Shown here one piece after another: positions 37,083 to 46,528 of a stretch of 64,000 bases of DNA. The notes under the pieces were generated by a model that saw only the letters and a program-made list of their open reading frames with translations, ran no database searches and had not been told where the DNA came from. Origin of the DNA: Paracoccus sp. Z118 (lineage in GTDB: Bacteria; Pseudomonadota; Alphaproteobacteria; Rhodobacterales; Rhodobacteraceae); contig NZ_JAHQZU010000003.1 of NCBI RefSeq assembly GCF_019061185.1, positions 62,001-126,000 on the forward strand, given 5' to 3'. A program made the translations under genes and the position numbers. The number at the start of each line of letters is the position of its first letter. Positions within the stretch are counted from its first letter, which is position 1.

Positions 37083-37502
37083 TCAGTTGAGATGGACGCT
37101 CGCCCCCTGTATCCGCTGGGCGCCCTGCGCGCGGCTCAGGATCTGGGTGCCGCGGATCTCGACCCGGCCATCGGAGAACAGCGTGAGGCTCGCCGGACCG
37201 CAGCGCAGTTCGAGCCGCTCGCGCGCCTCGATGATCTGCACGGCGCCCTCGTCGGCCCGGACCGTTAGCGCGGGCGGGCGGATGAGGCCGAGGACGACCG
37301 CATTGAGGGCGCCGCCGGCCGGGCACCACAGGACGACCTCGCGCCCGCGATCCGCCGGGCCGAGCGGGACCAGCGAGCGCGCTTCCATCGCTGATCCGTC
37401 GATTGTCTCGACCAGCGGAAACCCCGAGGCCGAGAAATCCCTCAGCCATCCCTGCGTCAGCCCTGTATCGAAGCGGAAATCACTCGGCTGGCCATCGGGC
37501 AT
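37083..37502 (-). CDS. DUF6484-like protein of the type VI locus
   Basis: This is a 139-residue soluble protein without signal or membrane segments. The middle (LVPLGPADRGREVVLWCPAGG, then AVVLGLIRPP) and the C-terminal IRGTQILSRAQGAQRIQGASVHLN match the pattern of DUF6484 proteins, which occur in type VI secretion loci with no settled function. It is 15 bases downstream of tssH on the same strand, with its own GGAGGA ribosome site, so the two are co-transcribed. Family assignment is from memory of the motif and is moderately sure. Confidence 0.72.
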   Translation of the reverse strand: MPDGQPSDFRFDTGLTQGWLRDFSASGFPLVETIDGSAMEARSLVPLGPADRGREVVLWCPAGGALNAVVLGLIRPPALTVRADEGAVQIIEARERLELRCGPASLTLFSDGRVEIRGTQILSRAQGAQRIQGASVHLN

Positions 37503-37517
37503 CGCGTATCCTCCGGG

Positions 37518-40463
37518 TCACTGGAAGTCGTAGGAAAAGCCGCGTTCGTCGCCGGTCACCGTGACACGCGCCAGCGCCTCGCCGGCGAGGCGGCGGTTCA
37601 GCACCTGCCGGCTGAGTTCGGGCAGCAGGGTGTTGGTCAGGATGGCGTCGATCATTCGGCCGCCGGATTCGACCTCGGTGCAGCGCGCGCGGATGACCTC
37701 CATCGTGCCCGCGCCGATGACCAGTTCGGCGTCATGGCCCCGCGCCAGACGCCCGGCGATGGCCCGCAGCTTCTGGGTCGCGATCGCTTCGATCATCGCC
37801 GTCGAAAGCGGGTAATAGGGGATCGCCACGACCCGGCCGAGCAGGGCGGCCGGAAAGACCCGCAGCAGGGGCGCGCGCAGCCTAGCGGCCAGCGCATCGG
37901 GATCGACATCCCCTTTGCGGGCCGCAGCCATGATCTCGTCGGTTCCGACGTTCGAGGTCAGCAGGATCAGCGTGTTCTTGAAGTCGATCCGCCGCCCTTC
38001 GCTGTCGTCCATCCTGCCCTTGTCGAAGACCTGGAAGAAGATCTCGTGCACATCGGGATGTGCCTTCTCGACCTCGTCGAGAAGCACGACCGAATAGGGG
38101 CGGCGGCGCACGGCCTCGGTCAGCACGCCCCCCTTGCCATAGCCGACATAACCGGGCGGGGCGCCCTTGAGGGTCGAGACGGTGTGCGCCTCCTGAAACT
38201 CGCTCATGTTGATCGTGATGAGGTTCTGCTCGCCGCCATAGAGCGCCTCGGCCAGCGCAAGCGCCGTCTCGGTCTTGCCGACGCCGGACGGGCCGCAGAG
38301 CAGGAAGACACCGATGGGTTTCTCGGGGGCGCCCAGATCAGCATAGGCGGTCTGGACGCGGTTTGCGACCATCCGCATGGCGTGATCCTGGCCCACGACG
38401 CGCTGGGACAGGATGGTGGCGAGGTTCAACGCCTTTTCGGTCCGGCTCGTGAGCATCCGCCCCAGCGGGATGCCCGTCCAGTCCTGCACGACCGAGCCCA
38501 CGGCGCTGCGGTCCACCGAAGGCAGGATCAGCGGCCGCTCGCCTTGGGCCGCGCCGAGCTCCGACATGCGGGCGCGCAGGGCCTGCAAGGCTTCCTCGCG
38601 CTCGGCAGGGGAAAGGGGGGGCGGGGTTGCGGTATCGGGGGCATTGCCGGTCGGCTCCGGCTCGGCGGCAGCCATCGCCGCGTCCTTGTTGCTCGCCCCG
38701 TCCTCGTCTGCCCCGTCCCCGCCCGCGCTCTTCCCGCCCGCGCCCTTCCCGTCTGCGCCGGCCTCGTCTGCGCCGCGCTCTTCCGCACTGCCTGCTGCCG
38801 TCTGGGATGCTGGCGCGGCGGACGGCGACGCCTCCTTGCTGCTGCCCGCGGAGGAATCGCCCGGTGCCAAGTCGGCCGCTGCCGTATCTGGCTGCGGGGC
38901 CTTCATGCCGCTGCCGTCCGTCCCGCCCACCGCCGCGCCGCCACGGCGAAGCCGGGCCCGCAGCGACAGGATCTCGTCCACCAATGCCCGCTCGGCGTTC
39001 CACCGGGCCGCCGCATCGGTCAGATCGGCCTCGGCTGCGGCAAGGGCCGCCTGCACCGCGGCGCTTCGCTCGGCCACGTCCATCCCGATCTCGGCTTCGC
39101 GTTCGATGATGCCCTGCTCCACCAGCAGGCCCGCGCGGCGCCGCTCGATGTCCTCGACCTCGGCGGGGGTCGCATGCTGGCTGACCGCCACGCGCGCGCA
39201 GGCGGTGTCGAGCAGGCTGATCGCCTTGTCCGGCAGCTGCCGGTCGGGAAGGTAGCGGTGCGACAGCCGCACGGCGGCCTCGATGGCCTCGTCGAGAATT
39301 TCGACCTTGTGATGCCGTTCCAGCACCTCGGCCACGCCGCGGCACATGCGGATCGCGGCTTCTTCCGAGGGTTCCTCGATCTTGACCACCTGAAAGCGGC
39401 GGGTCAGGGCCGGGTCTTTCTCGATATGCTGCTTGTATTCGGACCATGTGGTCGCGGCGACGGTGCGCAGCTCTCCGCGCGCAAGCGCCGGCTTCAGCAG
39501 GTTTGCCGCGTCGCCCGTGCCCGCAGCGCCCCCGGCGCCCATCAGCGTATGCGCCTCGTCGATGAACAGGATCACGGGCGCGGGGCTGGACTGCACCTCG
39601 TCGATGACGGATTTGAGGCGGCGCTCGAACTCTCCCTTCACGCTGGCGCCGGCCTGCATCAGCCCGAGGTCGAGCATCTGAAGCGCCACCCCCGCAAGCT
39701 GCGGCGGCACATCGCCTTTCGCCAGCCGCAGCGCGAAGCCCTCGACGACGGCGGTCTTGCCGACCCCGGCCTCGCCGGTCAGGATCGGGTTGTTCTGCCG
39801 GCGGCGCATCAGGATGTCGATGATCTGGCGGATTTCGGCGTCCCGCCCGACGACGGGGTCGATCTTGCCAGCCTTCGCCCGCTCGGTCAGGTTCGTCGCA
39901 TATTTCGTCAGCGCGCTGTCCCCGCGTGGCGCGGGCGTCGCGGCCTCGGGCGCGGCCTGCCGGTCCTGTTCGGCCGAACCGGCGAGCAGATCGGGCAGGG
40001 CGGCGGCCAGCGAAGCGGCGTCCGGCTTGTCGTATTCAAGGCTGATCTTCAGCAGCAGCCCGGACAGAACCCCCGATTTCAGCGCCGCCAGCAGGATGTG
40101 GCCTGAGCGGACGGTATCCTCGCCCCGTTCGAGGCTGGCATAGGCCCACGCCTCCTGAATGGCGCGGAAGATGTGGTCCGAGAACTCCTCGACCGCAGAG
40201 GCGCCGCGGGGCAGGGCGTCCAGCGCGCGGGTCGTGTCGGCCGCGAGGCGCGAGAAATCGACGCCCGCCGATTTCAGCAGGATCTCGAAGTCCGAATTAG
40301 GCGCGATCGAAAGCTGTTCGATGAAATGCACGAACTCGACATAGGGATTGCCCCGCGCCTTGGCGGTCTGCGCGGCGTCCGAAAAGGCCCGCATGCAGAC
40401 GGGGTTCAGCTTGCCGACGAGTTCCCGCCGCTTGACGGTCTCGCCCATCGCCCGTGCGGCCAT
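37518..40463 (-). CDS. tssH: Type VI secretion AAA+ ATPase TssH (ClpV)
   Basis: This is a 981-residue double-ring AAA+ ATPase that disassembles the contracted TssB/TssC sheath. It has an N-terminal Clp repeat domain (about 1-150), NBD1 with Walker A GEAGVGKT (230-237), and NBD2 with Walker A GPSGVGKT (724-731) preceded by DWTGIPLGRM. The unusual feature is a low-complexity insert of about 100 residues (roughly 512-620), made of Ala, Gly, Asp and Ser, between the middle helical domain and NBD2. A typical ClpV is about 860-900 residues. The start MAARAMGETVKRREL has GGGAGAGG upstream. Divergent from the kinase gene. Confidence 0.95.
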   Translation of the reverse strand: MAARAMGETVKRRELVGKLNPVCMRAFSDAAQTAKARGNPYVEFVHFIEQLSIAPNSDFEILLKSAGVDFSRLAADTTRALDALPRGASAVEEFSDHIFRAIQEAWAYASLERGEDTVRSGHILLAALKSGVLSGLLLKISLEYDKPDAASLAAALPDLLAGSAEQDRQAAPEAATPAPRGDSALTKYATNLTERAKAGKIDPVVGRDAEIRQIIDILMRRRQNNPILTGEAGVGKTAVVEGFALRLAKGDVPPQLAGVALQMLDLGLMQAGASVKGEFERRLKSVIDEVQSSPAPVILFIDEAHTLMGAGGAAGTGDAANLLKPALARGELRTVAATTWSEYKQHIEKDPALTRRFQVVKIEEPSEEAAIRMCRGVAEVLERHHKVEILDEAIEAAVRLSHRYLPDRQLPDKAISLLDTACARVAVSQHATPAEVEDIERRRAGLLVEQGIIEREAEIGMDVAERSAAVQAALAAAEADLTDAAARWNAERALVDEILSLRARLRRGGAAVGGTDGSGMKAPQPDTAAADLAPGDSSAGSSKEASPSAAPASQTAAGSAEERGADEAGADGKGAGGKSAGGDGADEDGASNKDAAMAAAEPEPTGNAPDTATPPPLSPAEREEALQALRARMSELGAAQGERPLILPSVDRSAVGSVVQDWTGIPLGRMLTSRTEKALNLATILSQRVVGQDHAMRMVANRVQTAYADLGAPEKPIGVFLLCGPSGVGKTETALALAEALYGGEQNLITINMSEFQEAHTVSTLKGAPPGYVGYGKGGVLTEAVRRRPYSVVLLDEVEKAHPDVHEIFFQVFDKGRMDDSEGRRIDFKNTLILLTSNVGTDEIMAAARKGDVDPDALAARLRAPLLRVFPAALLGRVVAIPYYPLSTAMIEAIATQKLRAIAGRLARGHDAELVIGAGTMEVIRARCTEVESGGRMIDAILTNTLLPELSRQVLNRRLAGEALARVTVTGDERGFSYDFQ

Positions 40464-40508
40464 CCGACCTCTCCCTTGGGCAACGGCCGGGCGGGAATCG
40501 AAAAATCC

Positions 40509-40522
40509 GGCACACGGCCTGC
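40509..40522 (+). promoter_or_regulatory. Sigma-54-like promoter upstream of the kinase gene
   Basis: CGGCACA-CGGC-CTGCAA keeps the invariant GG (40509-40510) and GC (40521-40522) with exactly 10 bases between them, and matches most of the TGGCACG-N4-TTGCA consensus. It points at the kinase gene and the large tss operon, with a start near 40533. Type VI loci are sigma-54-controlled in several bacteria. No activator gene is in the window. Confidence 0.4.
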
Positions 40523-40603
40523 AAATGGAGTTTAATATCGTCAGGCGCCACTGGCGACAGTTTTCTTGGTCCCGTTTCCGGCCAGCCTGCGGAGGTCCGG
40601 CCC

Positions 40604-42697
40604 ATGATCCCACCGCTGCCCACCGACATCTTCAGCCAGGCCCAGGTGCTGAACAACACCTACGACATCGAGGGCGTCCTCGGCCGCGGCGGCACGGGCG
40701 AGGTCTATCGCGCCCGCAACCTCGTCTCGGGCCGGGTGGTCGCGATCAAGGCGCTGGCGCGGCAGTTCTCGGCCAACGAGGATTACATCGATCTCATGCG
40801 CCGCGAAGAGGAGATGCGCGACATCGCCCATGACGCGGTGGTGCGCTATACGGAATGTTCCCGCTCGGATGACGGGCATGTCTTTCTGGTGATGGACTAC
40901 ATCGAGGGTCCCTCGCTCGACGCCGAATCGCGCCGCCGCCGGTTTGACCCGCGCGAGCTGCTGATCCTCGGGCACCGGGTGGCCGAGGGGCTGCACGCGG
41001 CGCATGCGCGCGGCATCATCCATCGCGACCTGTCGCCTGACAACATCATCCTGCGCGGCGGCGCGGTGGAAAAGGCCACGATCATCGACTTCGGCATCGC
41101 AAAGGATACCGCTGCCGGGGCGCGGACCATCGTCGGCAACAGTTTCGCCGGCAAATACGAATATGCCGCGCCCGAGCAGCTGGAGGGGCGGGTGGATGTC
41201 CGCTCGGACCTCTATGCGCTTGGCGCCTCGCTGCTGGCGGCATGGCGCGGCGAGATTCCCGATGTCGGCACCACGCCGGGCGAGATCGTGCGCCGCAAGC
41301 GCGAGGCGCTGGACACGGACGGCGTGCCGGAGCCGCTCAAAGGCGTGATCGACCGGCTTGCGGCCCCGTCGCCAGCGGCCCGCCCCGCGACGACCGCCGC
41401 CGCGCTGGAGCTGTTCGAGGGGGCGCTGCGGGAGGTCAGGGGGTCGCGCCGTTCTGCGGGGCAGGGTGGCCGGGCCCCGCGCAGGCGAGGGGTGCTGCCC
41501 GCCGTGCTTTTCCTTCTGCTTGGGGGGGCGCTCGTGGTATTGTGGCAGTTCGGCGCCTTCCAGCGGTTTCTGACGCCCGAGTTGCCGGCGGCCGCGCCTT
41601 ACCGGCTGGTCGCGAGCGTCGATGGCGCGCCGCAACTCAGCGGCAACGTGCCAGACGCCGATTCCGAAACCCTGCTGCGCCGCGCTTTCGGCACCGCGAC
41701 CGGCGCCATGCCGCCCGAGGGCGGGCTGACGCTCGCCGCCGGGGTTCCGTCGCCGGAATGGCCTGCCGTCATGGCCGAACTTATCGCCGCCACCGGGGGG
41801 CTGGAGGGCTGGACCCTTGAGGCGCAGGACCTGAGCGTCCACCTCGCCGGCCTCGCCCCCGATGGGGAGAGCCGCGACAGGAAGGCTGCCGAGCTTTCCG
41901 GGATCGCGGCCGAGGCGGGAATCGATCTCGACCTGCGGTTGGCGGCGGGGCCGCGGATACTTCCGGCGCGGACGGTGGCCGACGCCCTCGCCAGCCATGC
42001 GACCTGCGGGCCGCTGGCGCTGAACTCCGCCGCAGATGGCTATGCGATGGGCGACACCGTGCGCGTCACCGGGGACATTGACGCGCCGGGCGACGAAGCC
42101 GCGATCCGCGACGCGCTGGCAAGGGTCGTTGGCGACCGCGCCGTTCGGGTCGAGACGGAGGTCGTGAACCCCTCGGTCTGCGCGATCCGGGCGATGCTGC
42201 CGGACCTGCCCTCGGGGCGGATGTCCGTGCGGATGTCGGACGGGCAGACGGGCGGGCTCAATCCCTCGGGTGTGTATGGCGTAGGCGCGAACCCGGTTGT
42301 CGATATCGAGCTGCCGGTGGCGCTGGATCAGGGTTGGCTTGCGGTGGCGCTGGTCGGCAATACCGGGCAGGTCTTCAACCTGATCCCCAACATCGCCGCG
42401 CCCGAGCATCGCATCGACCGGCTGGGGGTCGTGGAGAACGGCATCCGCAGGATACGGGTCCTTCATTCCGTTGCCGAATTCGGTCAGGACAACACGAAGC
42501 TCGCCTTCCGGGTCTCGGCCGACGATTTCGGCAAGAGCGAGATCGTCGCCTTCGTGTCGCAAGAGCCGCTGTTCGACGTCCGCCGTCCGCGCGACGAATC
42601 GGTCGAGTCGTTCGCCCAGGGACTGGCCGAGGCGCAGGCCCGAAATCCCGGCAACCTTGTGGCGATTGCACGGCGGGTTCTGGAAGCGCGGCCTTGA
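40604..42697 (+). CDS. Type VI-associated serine/threonine kinase (PpkA-like)
   Basis: This is a 697-residue membrane kinase. Residues 20-290 are a protein kinase domain: glycine loop GRGGTGEVY, Lys49 in VAIK, catalytic Asp142 in IHRDLSPDN and Asp162 in IDFGIAK. A single membrane helix (VLPAVLFLLLGGALVVLWQFG, about 302-322) leads to a periplasmic region. That region ends in a DUF4384-like domain (VDIELPVALDQGWLAVALVG, FNLIPNI). In other systems PpkA phosphorylates the FHA protein to start secretion; an FHA gene lies downstream here, but no partner phosphatase gene is in the window. The start is the ATG behind GGAGG; upstream codons overlap the divergent promoter. Confidence 0.88.
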   Translation: MIPPLPTDIFSQAQVLNNTYDIEGVLGRGGTGEVYRARNLVSGRVVAIKALARQFSANEDYIDLMRREEEMRDIAHDAVVRYTECSRSDDGHVFLVMDYIEGPSLDAESRRRRFDPRELLILGHRVAEGLHAAHARGIIHRDLSPDNIILRGGAVEKATIIDFGIAKDTAAGARTIVGNSFAGKYEYAAPEQLEGRVDVRSDLYALGASLLAAWRGEIPDVGTTPGEIVRRKREALDTDGVPEPLKGVIDRLAAPSPAARPATTAAALELFEGALREVRGSRRSAGQGGRAPRRRGVLPAVLFLLLGGALVVLWQFGAFQRFLTPELPAAAPYRLVASVDGAPQLSGNVPDADSETLLRRAFGTATGAMPPEGGLTLAAGVPSPEWPAVMAELIAATGGLEGWTLEAQDLSVHLAGLAPDGESRDRKAAELSGIAAEAGIDLDLRLAAGPRILPARTVADALASHATCGPLALNSAADGYAMGDTVRVTGDIDAPGDEAAIRDALARVVGDRAVRVETEVVNPSVCAIRAMLPDLPSGRMSVRMSDGQTGGLNPSGVYGVGANPVVDIELPVALDQGWLAVALVGNTGQVFNLIPNIAAPEHRIDRLGVVENGIRRIRVLHSVAEFGQDNTKLAFRVSADDFGKSEIVAFVSQEPLFDVRRPRDESVESFAQGLAEAQARNPGNLVAIARRVLEARP

Positions 42698-42826
42698 CGG
42701 ATGAACGCCCCGCTGCGACAATTCAATCAGCCGAGACATACGGATAGAGCCAGAGTCGCGACAGGCAATCTTGCTCCGGGGAAGCTCTGGCCGCCCCTCG
42801 GCTGACGCTTTGGAAAGGCGGACAGT

Positions 42827-43942
42827 GTGGGCTCGCTTGATGCGTTCCTTGCTCCGATCTCCGAGCCGAACCCATCAGGGATCGACCTGCGAAACGACGT
42901 GCGCTTCCATGCGCTGGAACGCCTGCTCCTTCCCGCCAGCCGTGCGGCCCGCGCCGAGGCGCCGGGCAGCGAACCGGCCGTCGATTGGGCCGAGGTGCTG
43001 CGCCAGTGCGAGGAGCTGGGCGCCACCGGGCGCGACCTGCGCCTGCTGGTAATCGTCGTCCGGGCGCTGGCCCAGTCGGAAGGGTTCCAAGGCGTGGCCG
43101 AGGGCCTGTCCATGCTGACGCGGACGATCGAGAGCTACTGGCCCAGCCTGCACCCCGAACTGCGCGAACGCGCCTCGCCGCGCGAGGCCGCCATCCGCCG
43201 GATCAACGCGCTGTTCCAGCTGGAAAGCACCGATGACGGGCTGCTCTGCGACCTGTCCCATCGGACCATGTTCACCTTGCGGGGGCTGGGGCGGTTCACC
43301 GGGGCCGACCTCACGGCGGGCAGCCTGTCCCGCGCCGCCTTTCTGGCCGAGGTGCCGTCGGGGCTTGGCGAGGCCGAAACCGCGGCGCTGATCGCGCAGC
43401 ACGAGGCGCTCGCGCAGCGGGTCAGGACCGCGTGCCGGGCGCTGGCCACCGAGGAACCTGCCGTCATGGCCGACCTTGCCGGCGGCGTGGAGCAGGCCCG
43501 GACGGCACTGGCGGCGCTGGAAGACAGCCTGTCGGCCCGCGTGGCGGACAACGGCACCGGCGTCACCTTTGCGAGGCTGGGCCGTTTCCTCGATCAGCTG
43601 GCGATGTCGCTGACGGACGGGCAGGCGGCCGCCGCCGCGCCGGCCGATAGCGCCACGGCCCCGGCCGGGGTGGAGCCGGGTCAGCCTGCCACGGCCGACG
43701 CCGCCCCCGCGATCACCTCGCGCCGCGACGTCGAGCGGATGCTGGACGGCATCATTGCCTTCTACGAGCGGACCGAGCCTGCCTCACCGATCCCGCTCAT
43801 CGCGCGGCGGCTGCGCCGGATGGTGCCGATGACCTTCCTTCAGCTGATGGAGGAGATGGCGCCGGCGGGGCTGAAGGAAGTGCGCAGTCTCGCCGGGGTC
43901 GCCGACGAGAAGGCCAGGGCCAAGGGGGGAACCGATGGCTGA
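42827..43942 (+). CDS. tssA: Type VI secretion protein TssA (ImpA)
   Basis: This is a 371-residue cytosolic protein that caps and primes sheath assembly. The ImpA N-terminal domain is clear: LDAFLAPISEPNPSGIDLRNDVRFHALER, then DLRLLVIVVRALAQSEGF and IESYWPSLHPE. The C-terminal part has RRDVERMLDGIIAFYERTEPASPIPLIARRLRRM, an ImpA C-terminal-like segment after an Ala/Pro-rich linker. The start is GTG, preceded by GGAAAGG; no ATG fits the domain. It is 129 bases after the kinase gene and overlaps tssB by 8 bases. Confidence 0.93.
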   Translation: MGSLDAFLAPISEPNPSGIDLRNDVRFHALERLLLPASRAARAEAPGSEPAVDWAEVLRQCEELGATGRDLRLLVIVVRALAQSEGFQGVAEGLSMLTRTIESYWPSLHPELRERASPREAAIRRINALFQLESTDDGLLCDLSHRTMFTLRGLGRFTGADLTAGSLSRAAFLAEVPSGLGEAETAALIAQHEALAQRVRTACRALATEEPAVMADLAGGVEQARTALAALEDSLSARVADNGTGVTFARLGRFLDQLAMSLTDGQAAAAAPADSATAPAGVEPGQPATADAAPAITSRRDVERMLDGIIAFYERTEPASPIPLIARRLRRMVPMTFLQLMEEMAPAGLKEVRSLAGVADEKARAKGGTDG

Positions 43943-44468
43943 GAGCAAGCAGAAGGTGATCGAGCGAAACCGCGCGCCGCGCGTGCAGATCGCCTATGAC
44001 GTCGAACATTACGGCAGCCCGACCACGATCGAACTGCCCTTCGTGCTGGGGGTGATGGCGGACCTCGCCGGCGCTTCCGAAACCCGCGAGGCGCAGAAGC
44101 CGGTGGGCGAGCGCAGCTTTGTCGATGTGGATGCGGGCCGCTTCGGCAAGTTCATGGAGGCGCTGTCGCCGCGGGTGAAGGCGCGGGTGCCGAACCGCCT
44201 TCCCGGCAAGCCCGGCGAGGAGGCGGACGAGGAGATGTTCGTCGATCTGAGCTTCAAGTCGATGCGCGACTTCGCCCCCGACCGGATGGCCGAGCAGGTG
44301 CCCGCCCTGGCCGAACTGCTGCGGATGCGCCGCCAACTCGAGGAGCTGCTGGGTTACATGGACGGCAAGGTGAACGCCGAAAAGCGCATCGCCCAGCTGC
44401 TGTCGAACGAGCCGCTGCTGGCCCGCGTCGCGGGCGAAGCCGTCGCCGGCGCGGACAAGGAGGCGTGA
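43935..44468 (+). CDS. tssB: Type VI sheath small subunit TssB (VipA)
   Basis: This is a 177-residue protein forming the contractile sheath with TssC. It starts MAESKQKVIERNRAPRVQIAYDVEHYGS and includes ELPFVLGVMADLAG, the RSFVDVDAGRFGKFME segment and the conserved LSFKSMRDFAPDRMAEQVPALAELLRMR helix that pairs with TssC. Length and order are normal. It overlaps tssA by 8 bases and is one base ahead of tssC. Confidence 0.97.
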   Translation: MAESKQKVIERNRAPRVQIAYDVEHYGSPTTIELPFVLGVMADLAGASETREAQKPVGERSFVDVDAGRFGKFMEALSPRVKARVPNRLPGKPGEEADEEMFVDLSFKSMRDFAPDRMAEQVPALAELLRMRRQLEELLGYMDGKVNAEKRIAQLLSNEPLLARVAGEAVAGADKEA

Positions 44469-44469
44469 G

Positions 44470-45978
44470 ATGGCCGAGATCAGCAAGCAGGAGGCCGCCG
44501 CCCCCGCCGCCGCAGAGGCGCCGAGCCTCGACGAGTTCAGCGAGCTTCTGGAGAAGGATTTCCGGGTCAAGGACACCGAGGGAGAGAAGCTTCAGGGCCT
44601 GGTCCAGAACCTCGCCCGCGCGGCGCTGGAAAGCACGGGGACCGAGGCGATTTCCGGCAACGCGATCCGGTCGATCAAGTCCCTGATCGCGGGCATCGAC
44701 CGCGTCCTGTCGGCGCAGGTCAACGAGATCATGCACGCCGAGGAAGTCCGCCAGATCGAGGGAACGTGGCGCGGGCTGCATTACCTGGTCAACAACACCG
44801 AAACGGATCAGAAGCTGAAGATCCGGGTGATGAACATCACCAAGGAGGAGCTGGGCGACACCCTCGCGGATTTCGAGGGGCAGATGTGGGACCAGTCCCC
44901 GATCTTCAAGAAGGTGTATTCCGACGAATATTCGATGTTCGGCGGCCAGCCGATCGGCGCGATCATCGGCGCCTACGAGTTCAGCCACCGCCCCAGCGAT
45001 GTGAGCCTGCTGCGCAACCTGTCGGGCGTCTGCGCCTCGGCGCATGCGCCGTTCATCGCCGCCGCGGCGCCATCGCTGTTCCGCATGGAAAGCTGGCAGG
45101 AACTGCCGAACCCGCAGGACCTGCAGCAGATCGTCTCGTCGCCCGACTATGCCAGCTGGCAATCGCTCAGGGAAAGCGAGGACAGCCGCTATATCGGCCT
45201 GGCCATGCCCCGCGTTCTGGCGCGGTTGCCCTATGGCGCGGCGACGGTGCCGGTCAAGGGCTTCGCCTTCGAGGAGGCCATAGACGGCAAGCACGACAAC
45301 TATGTCTGGATGAACGCCGCCTTCGCCATGGGGGTGAACATCAACCGCAGCCACAAACTCTACGGCTGGGGCACGCAGATCCGGGGGGTCGAGTCGGGCG
45401 GCACGGTCATCAACCTGCCGGTCCACACCTTCCCCACTGACGACGGCGCGGTGGCGATGAAATGCCCGACCGAGATCGCCATCGACGACCGGCGAGAGGC
45501 GGAACTGGCCAAGCTCGGCCTCATGCCGATCCTGCACCGCAAGAACACCGATCTTGCCGCCTTCATCGGCGCCCATTCGTTGCAGGACGACGAGGCGCGG
45601 GCGGGGCGGCTGGTGGACCCGGACGCGCAGGCGAACGAGCGGCTGTCCGCGAACCTGCCGTATCTGTTCCCGGTCTGCCGCTTTGCCCATTATCTCAAGG
45701 CCATCGCCCGCGACAAGATCGGCACGTTCAAGGAACGCGCCGACATGCAGGTATGGCTGTCGGAATGGATCAACCGTTACGTCCTCGCCAATCCGGCGAT
45801 GGCCGACGAAAAGGCCAAGGCCAAGCGGCCGCTCGCGCGGGCCGAGGTGCAGGTGGACAGCGTCGAAGGGCGACCGGGCTATTACAGCGCCCGGTTCTAC
45901 CTGCGCCCGCATTACCAGCTTGAAGGCATCAACGCGAGCCTGCGGCTGGTGTCCGAGCTTCCGTCCATCAAGGGCTGA
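44470..45978 (+). CDS. tssC: Type VI sheath large subunit TssC (VipB)
   Basis: This is a 502-residue sheath protein, the usual length. Landmarks are EIMHAEEVRQIEGTWRGLHYLVNNTETDQKLKIRVMN (given here by position, residues 87-123), FGGQPIGAIIGAYEF, LARLPYG, FAMGVNINRSH and the C-terminal YYSARFYLRPHYQLEGINASLRLVSELP strand. Acidic and alanine-rich residues 6-25 precede the fold. It is translated right after tssB and precedes hcp by 30 bases. Confidence 0.97.
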   Translation: MAEISKQEAAAPAAAEAPSLDEFSELLEKDFRVKDTEGEKLQGLVQNLARAALESTGTEAISGNAIRSIKSLIAGIDRVLSAQVNEIMHAEEVRQIEGTWRGLHYLVNNTETDQKLKIRVMNITKEELGDTLADFEGQMWDQSPIFKKVYSDEYSMFGGQPIGAIIGAYEFSHRPSDVSLLRNLSGVCASAHAPFIAAAAPSLFRMESWQELPNPQDLQQIVSSPDYASWQSLRESEDSRYIGLAMPRVLARLPYGAATVPVKGFAFEEAIDGKHDNYVWMNAAFAMGVNINRSHKLYGWGTQIRGVESGGTVINLPVHTFPTDDGAVAMKCPTEIAIDDRREAELAKLGLMPILHRKNTDLAAFIGAHSLQDDEARAGRLVDPDAQANERLSANLPYLFPVCRFAHYLKAIARDKIGTFKERADMQVWLSEWINRYVLANPAMADEKAKAKRPLARAEVQVDSVEGRPGYYSARFYLRPHYQLEGINASLRLVSELPSIKG

Positions 45979-46008
45979 CGAACCGTCTAAAAGGGGGAGA
46001 ACACGACG

Positions 46009-46497
46009 ATGCCCGTCTCTGGTTACATCAAGATCGAGGACATCAAGGGCGAATCCAAGCGCGCCGACCACGAGGACGAGATCGACGTTCACTCGATCGG
46101 CTGGCAGGTCCAGCAGCAGTCCTCGGCCAATGTCGGCTCCGGCCGCTCACGCGGGCGGGCGCAGATCAGCGACATCAAGATACGCAAGTTCACCGATGCG
46201 GCCTCGCCCTATCTCGCGCTGGCGGTGATGCAGGCCAAGTCCATTCCCGAGATCGTCATCATGGCCCGCAAGGATTCGGGCGACGCGCATCTCGATTACC
46301 TCAAGATCACGCTCTCGAACGCGGCGGTCTCGGGCTTTCGGATGCTGGAAACCGAGGCGGCCGATCCCGAGCAGATGGTCGAGGAGGAGGTGAGCTTCAC
46401 GGCCGAGAAGATCAACATCGTCTATACCGTCCAGGCCGACGACCATTCGGCGGGCGACGAGCATGAGGTTGAATACGACATCGTCGCTGGCCACTGA
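46009..46497 (+). CDS. hcp: Type VI tube protein Hcp (TssD)
   Basis: This is a 162-residue Hcp that stacks as hexamers into the inner tube and is secreted. It begins MPVSGYIKIEDIKGESKRADHEDEIDVHSIGWQV, followed by GSGRSRGRAQISDIKIRKFTDAASPYL, and shows the family's beta-barrel pattern. AAGGGGGAGA is a strong ribosome site, fitting the large amount of Hcp needed. Only one hcp gene is present in the window. Confidence 0.97.
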   Translation: MPVSGYIKIEDIKGESKRADHEDEIDVHSIGWQVQQQSSANVGSGRSRGRAQISDIKIRKFTDAASPYLALAVMQAKSIPEIVIMARKDSGDAHLDYLKITLSNAAVSGFRMLETEAADPEQMVEEEVSFTAEKINIVYTVQADDHSAGDEHEVEYDIVAGH

Positions 46498-46528
46498 GGC
46501 CGGACCGGGCGCAGCAAGGGGATGACGC

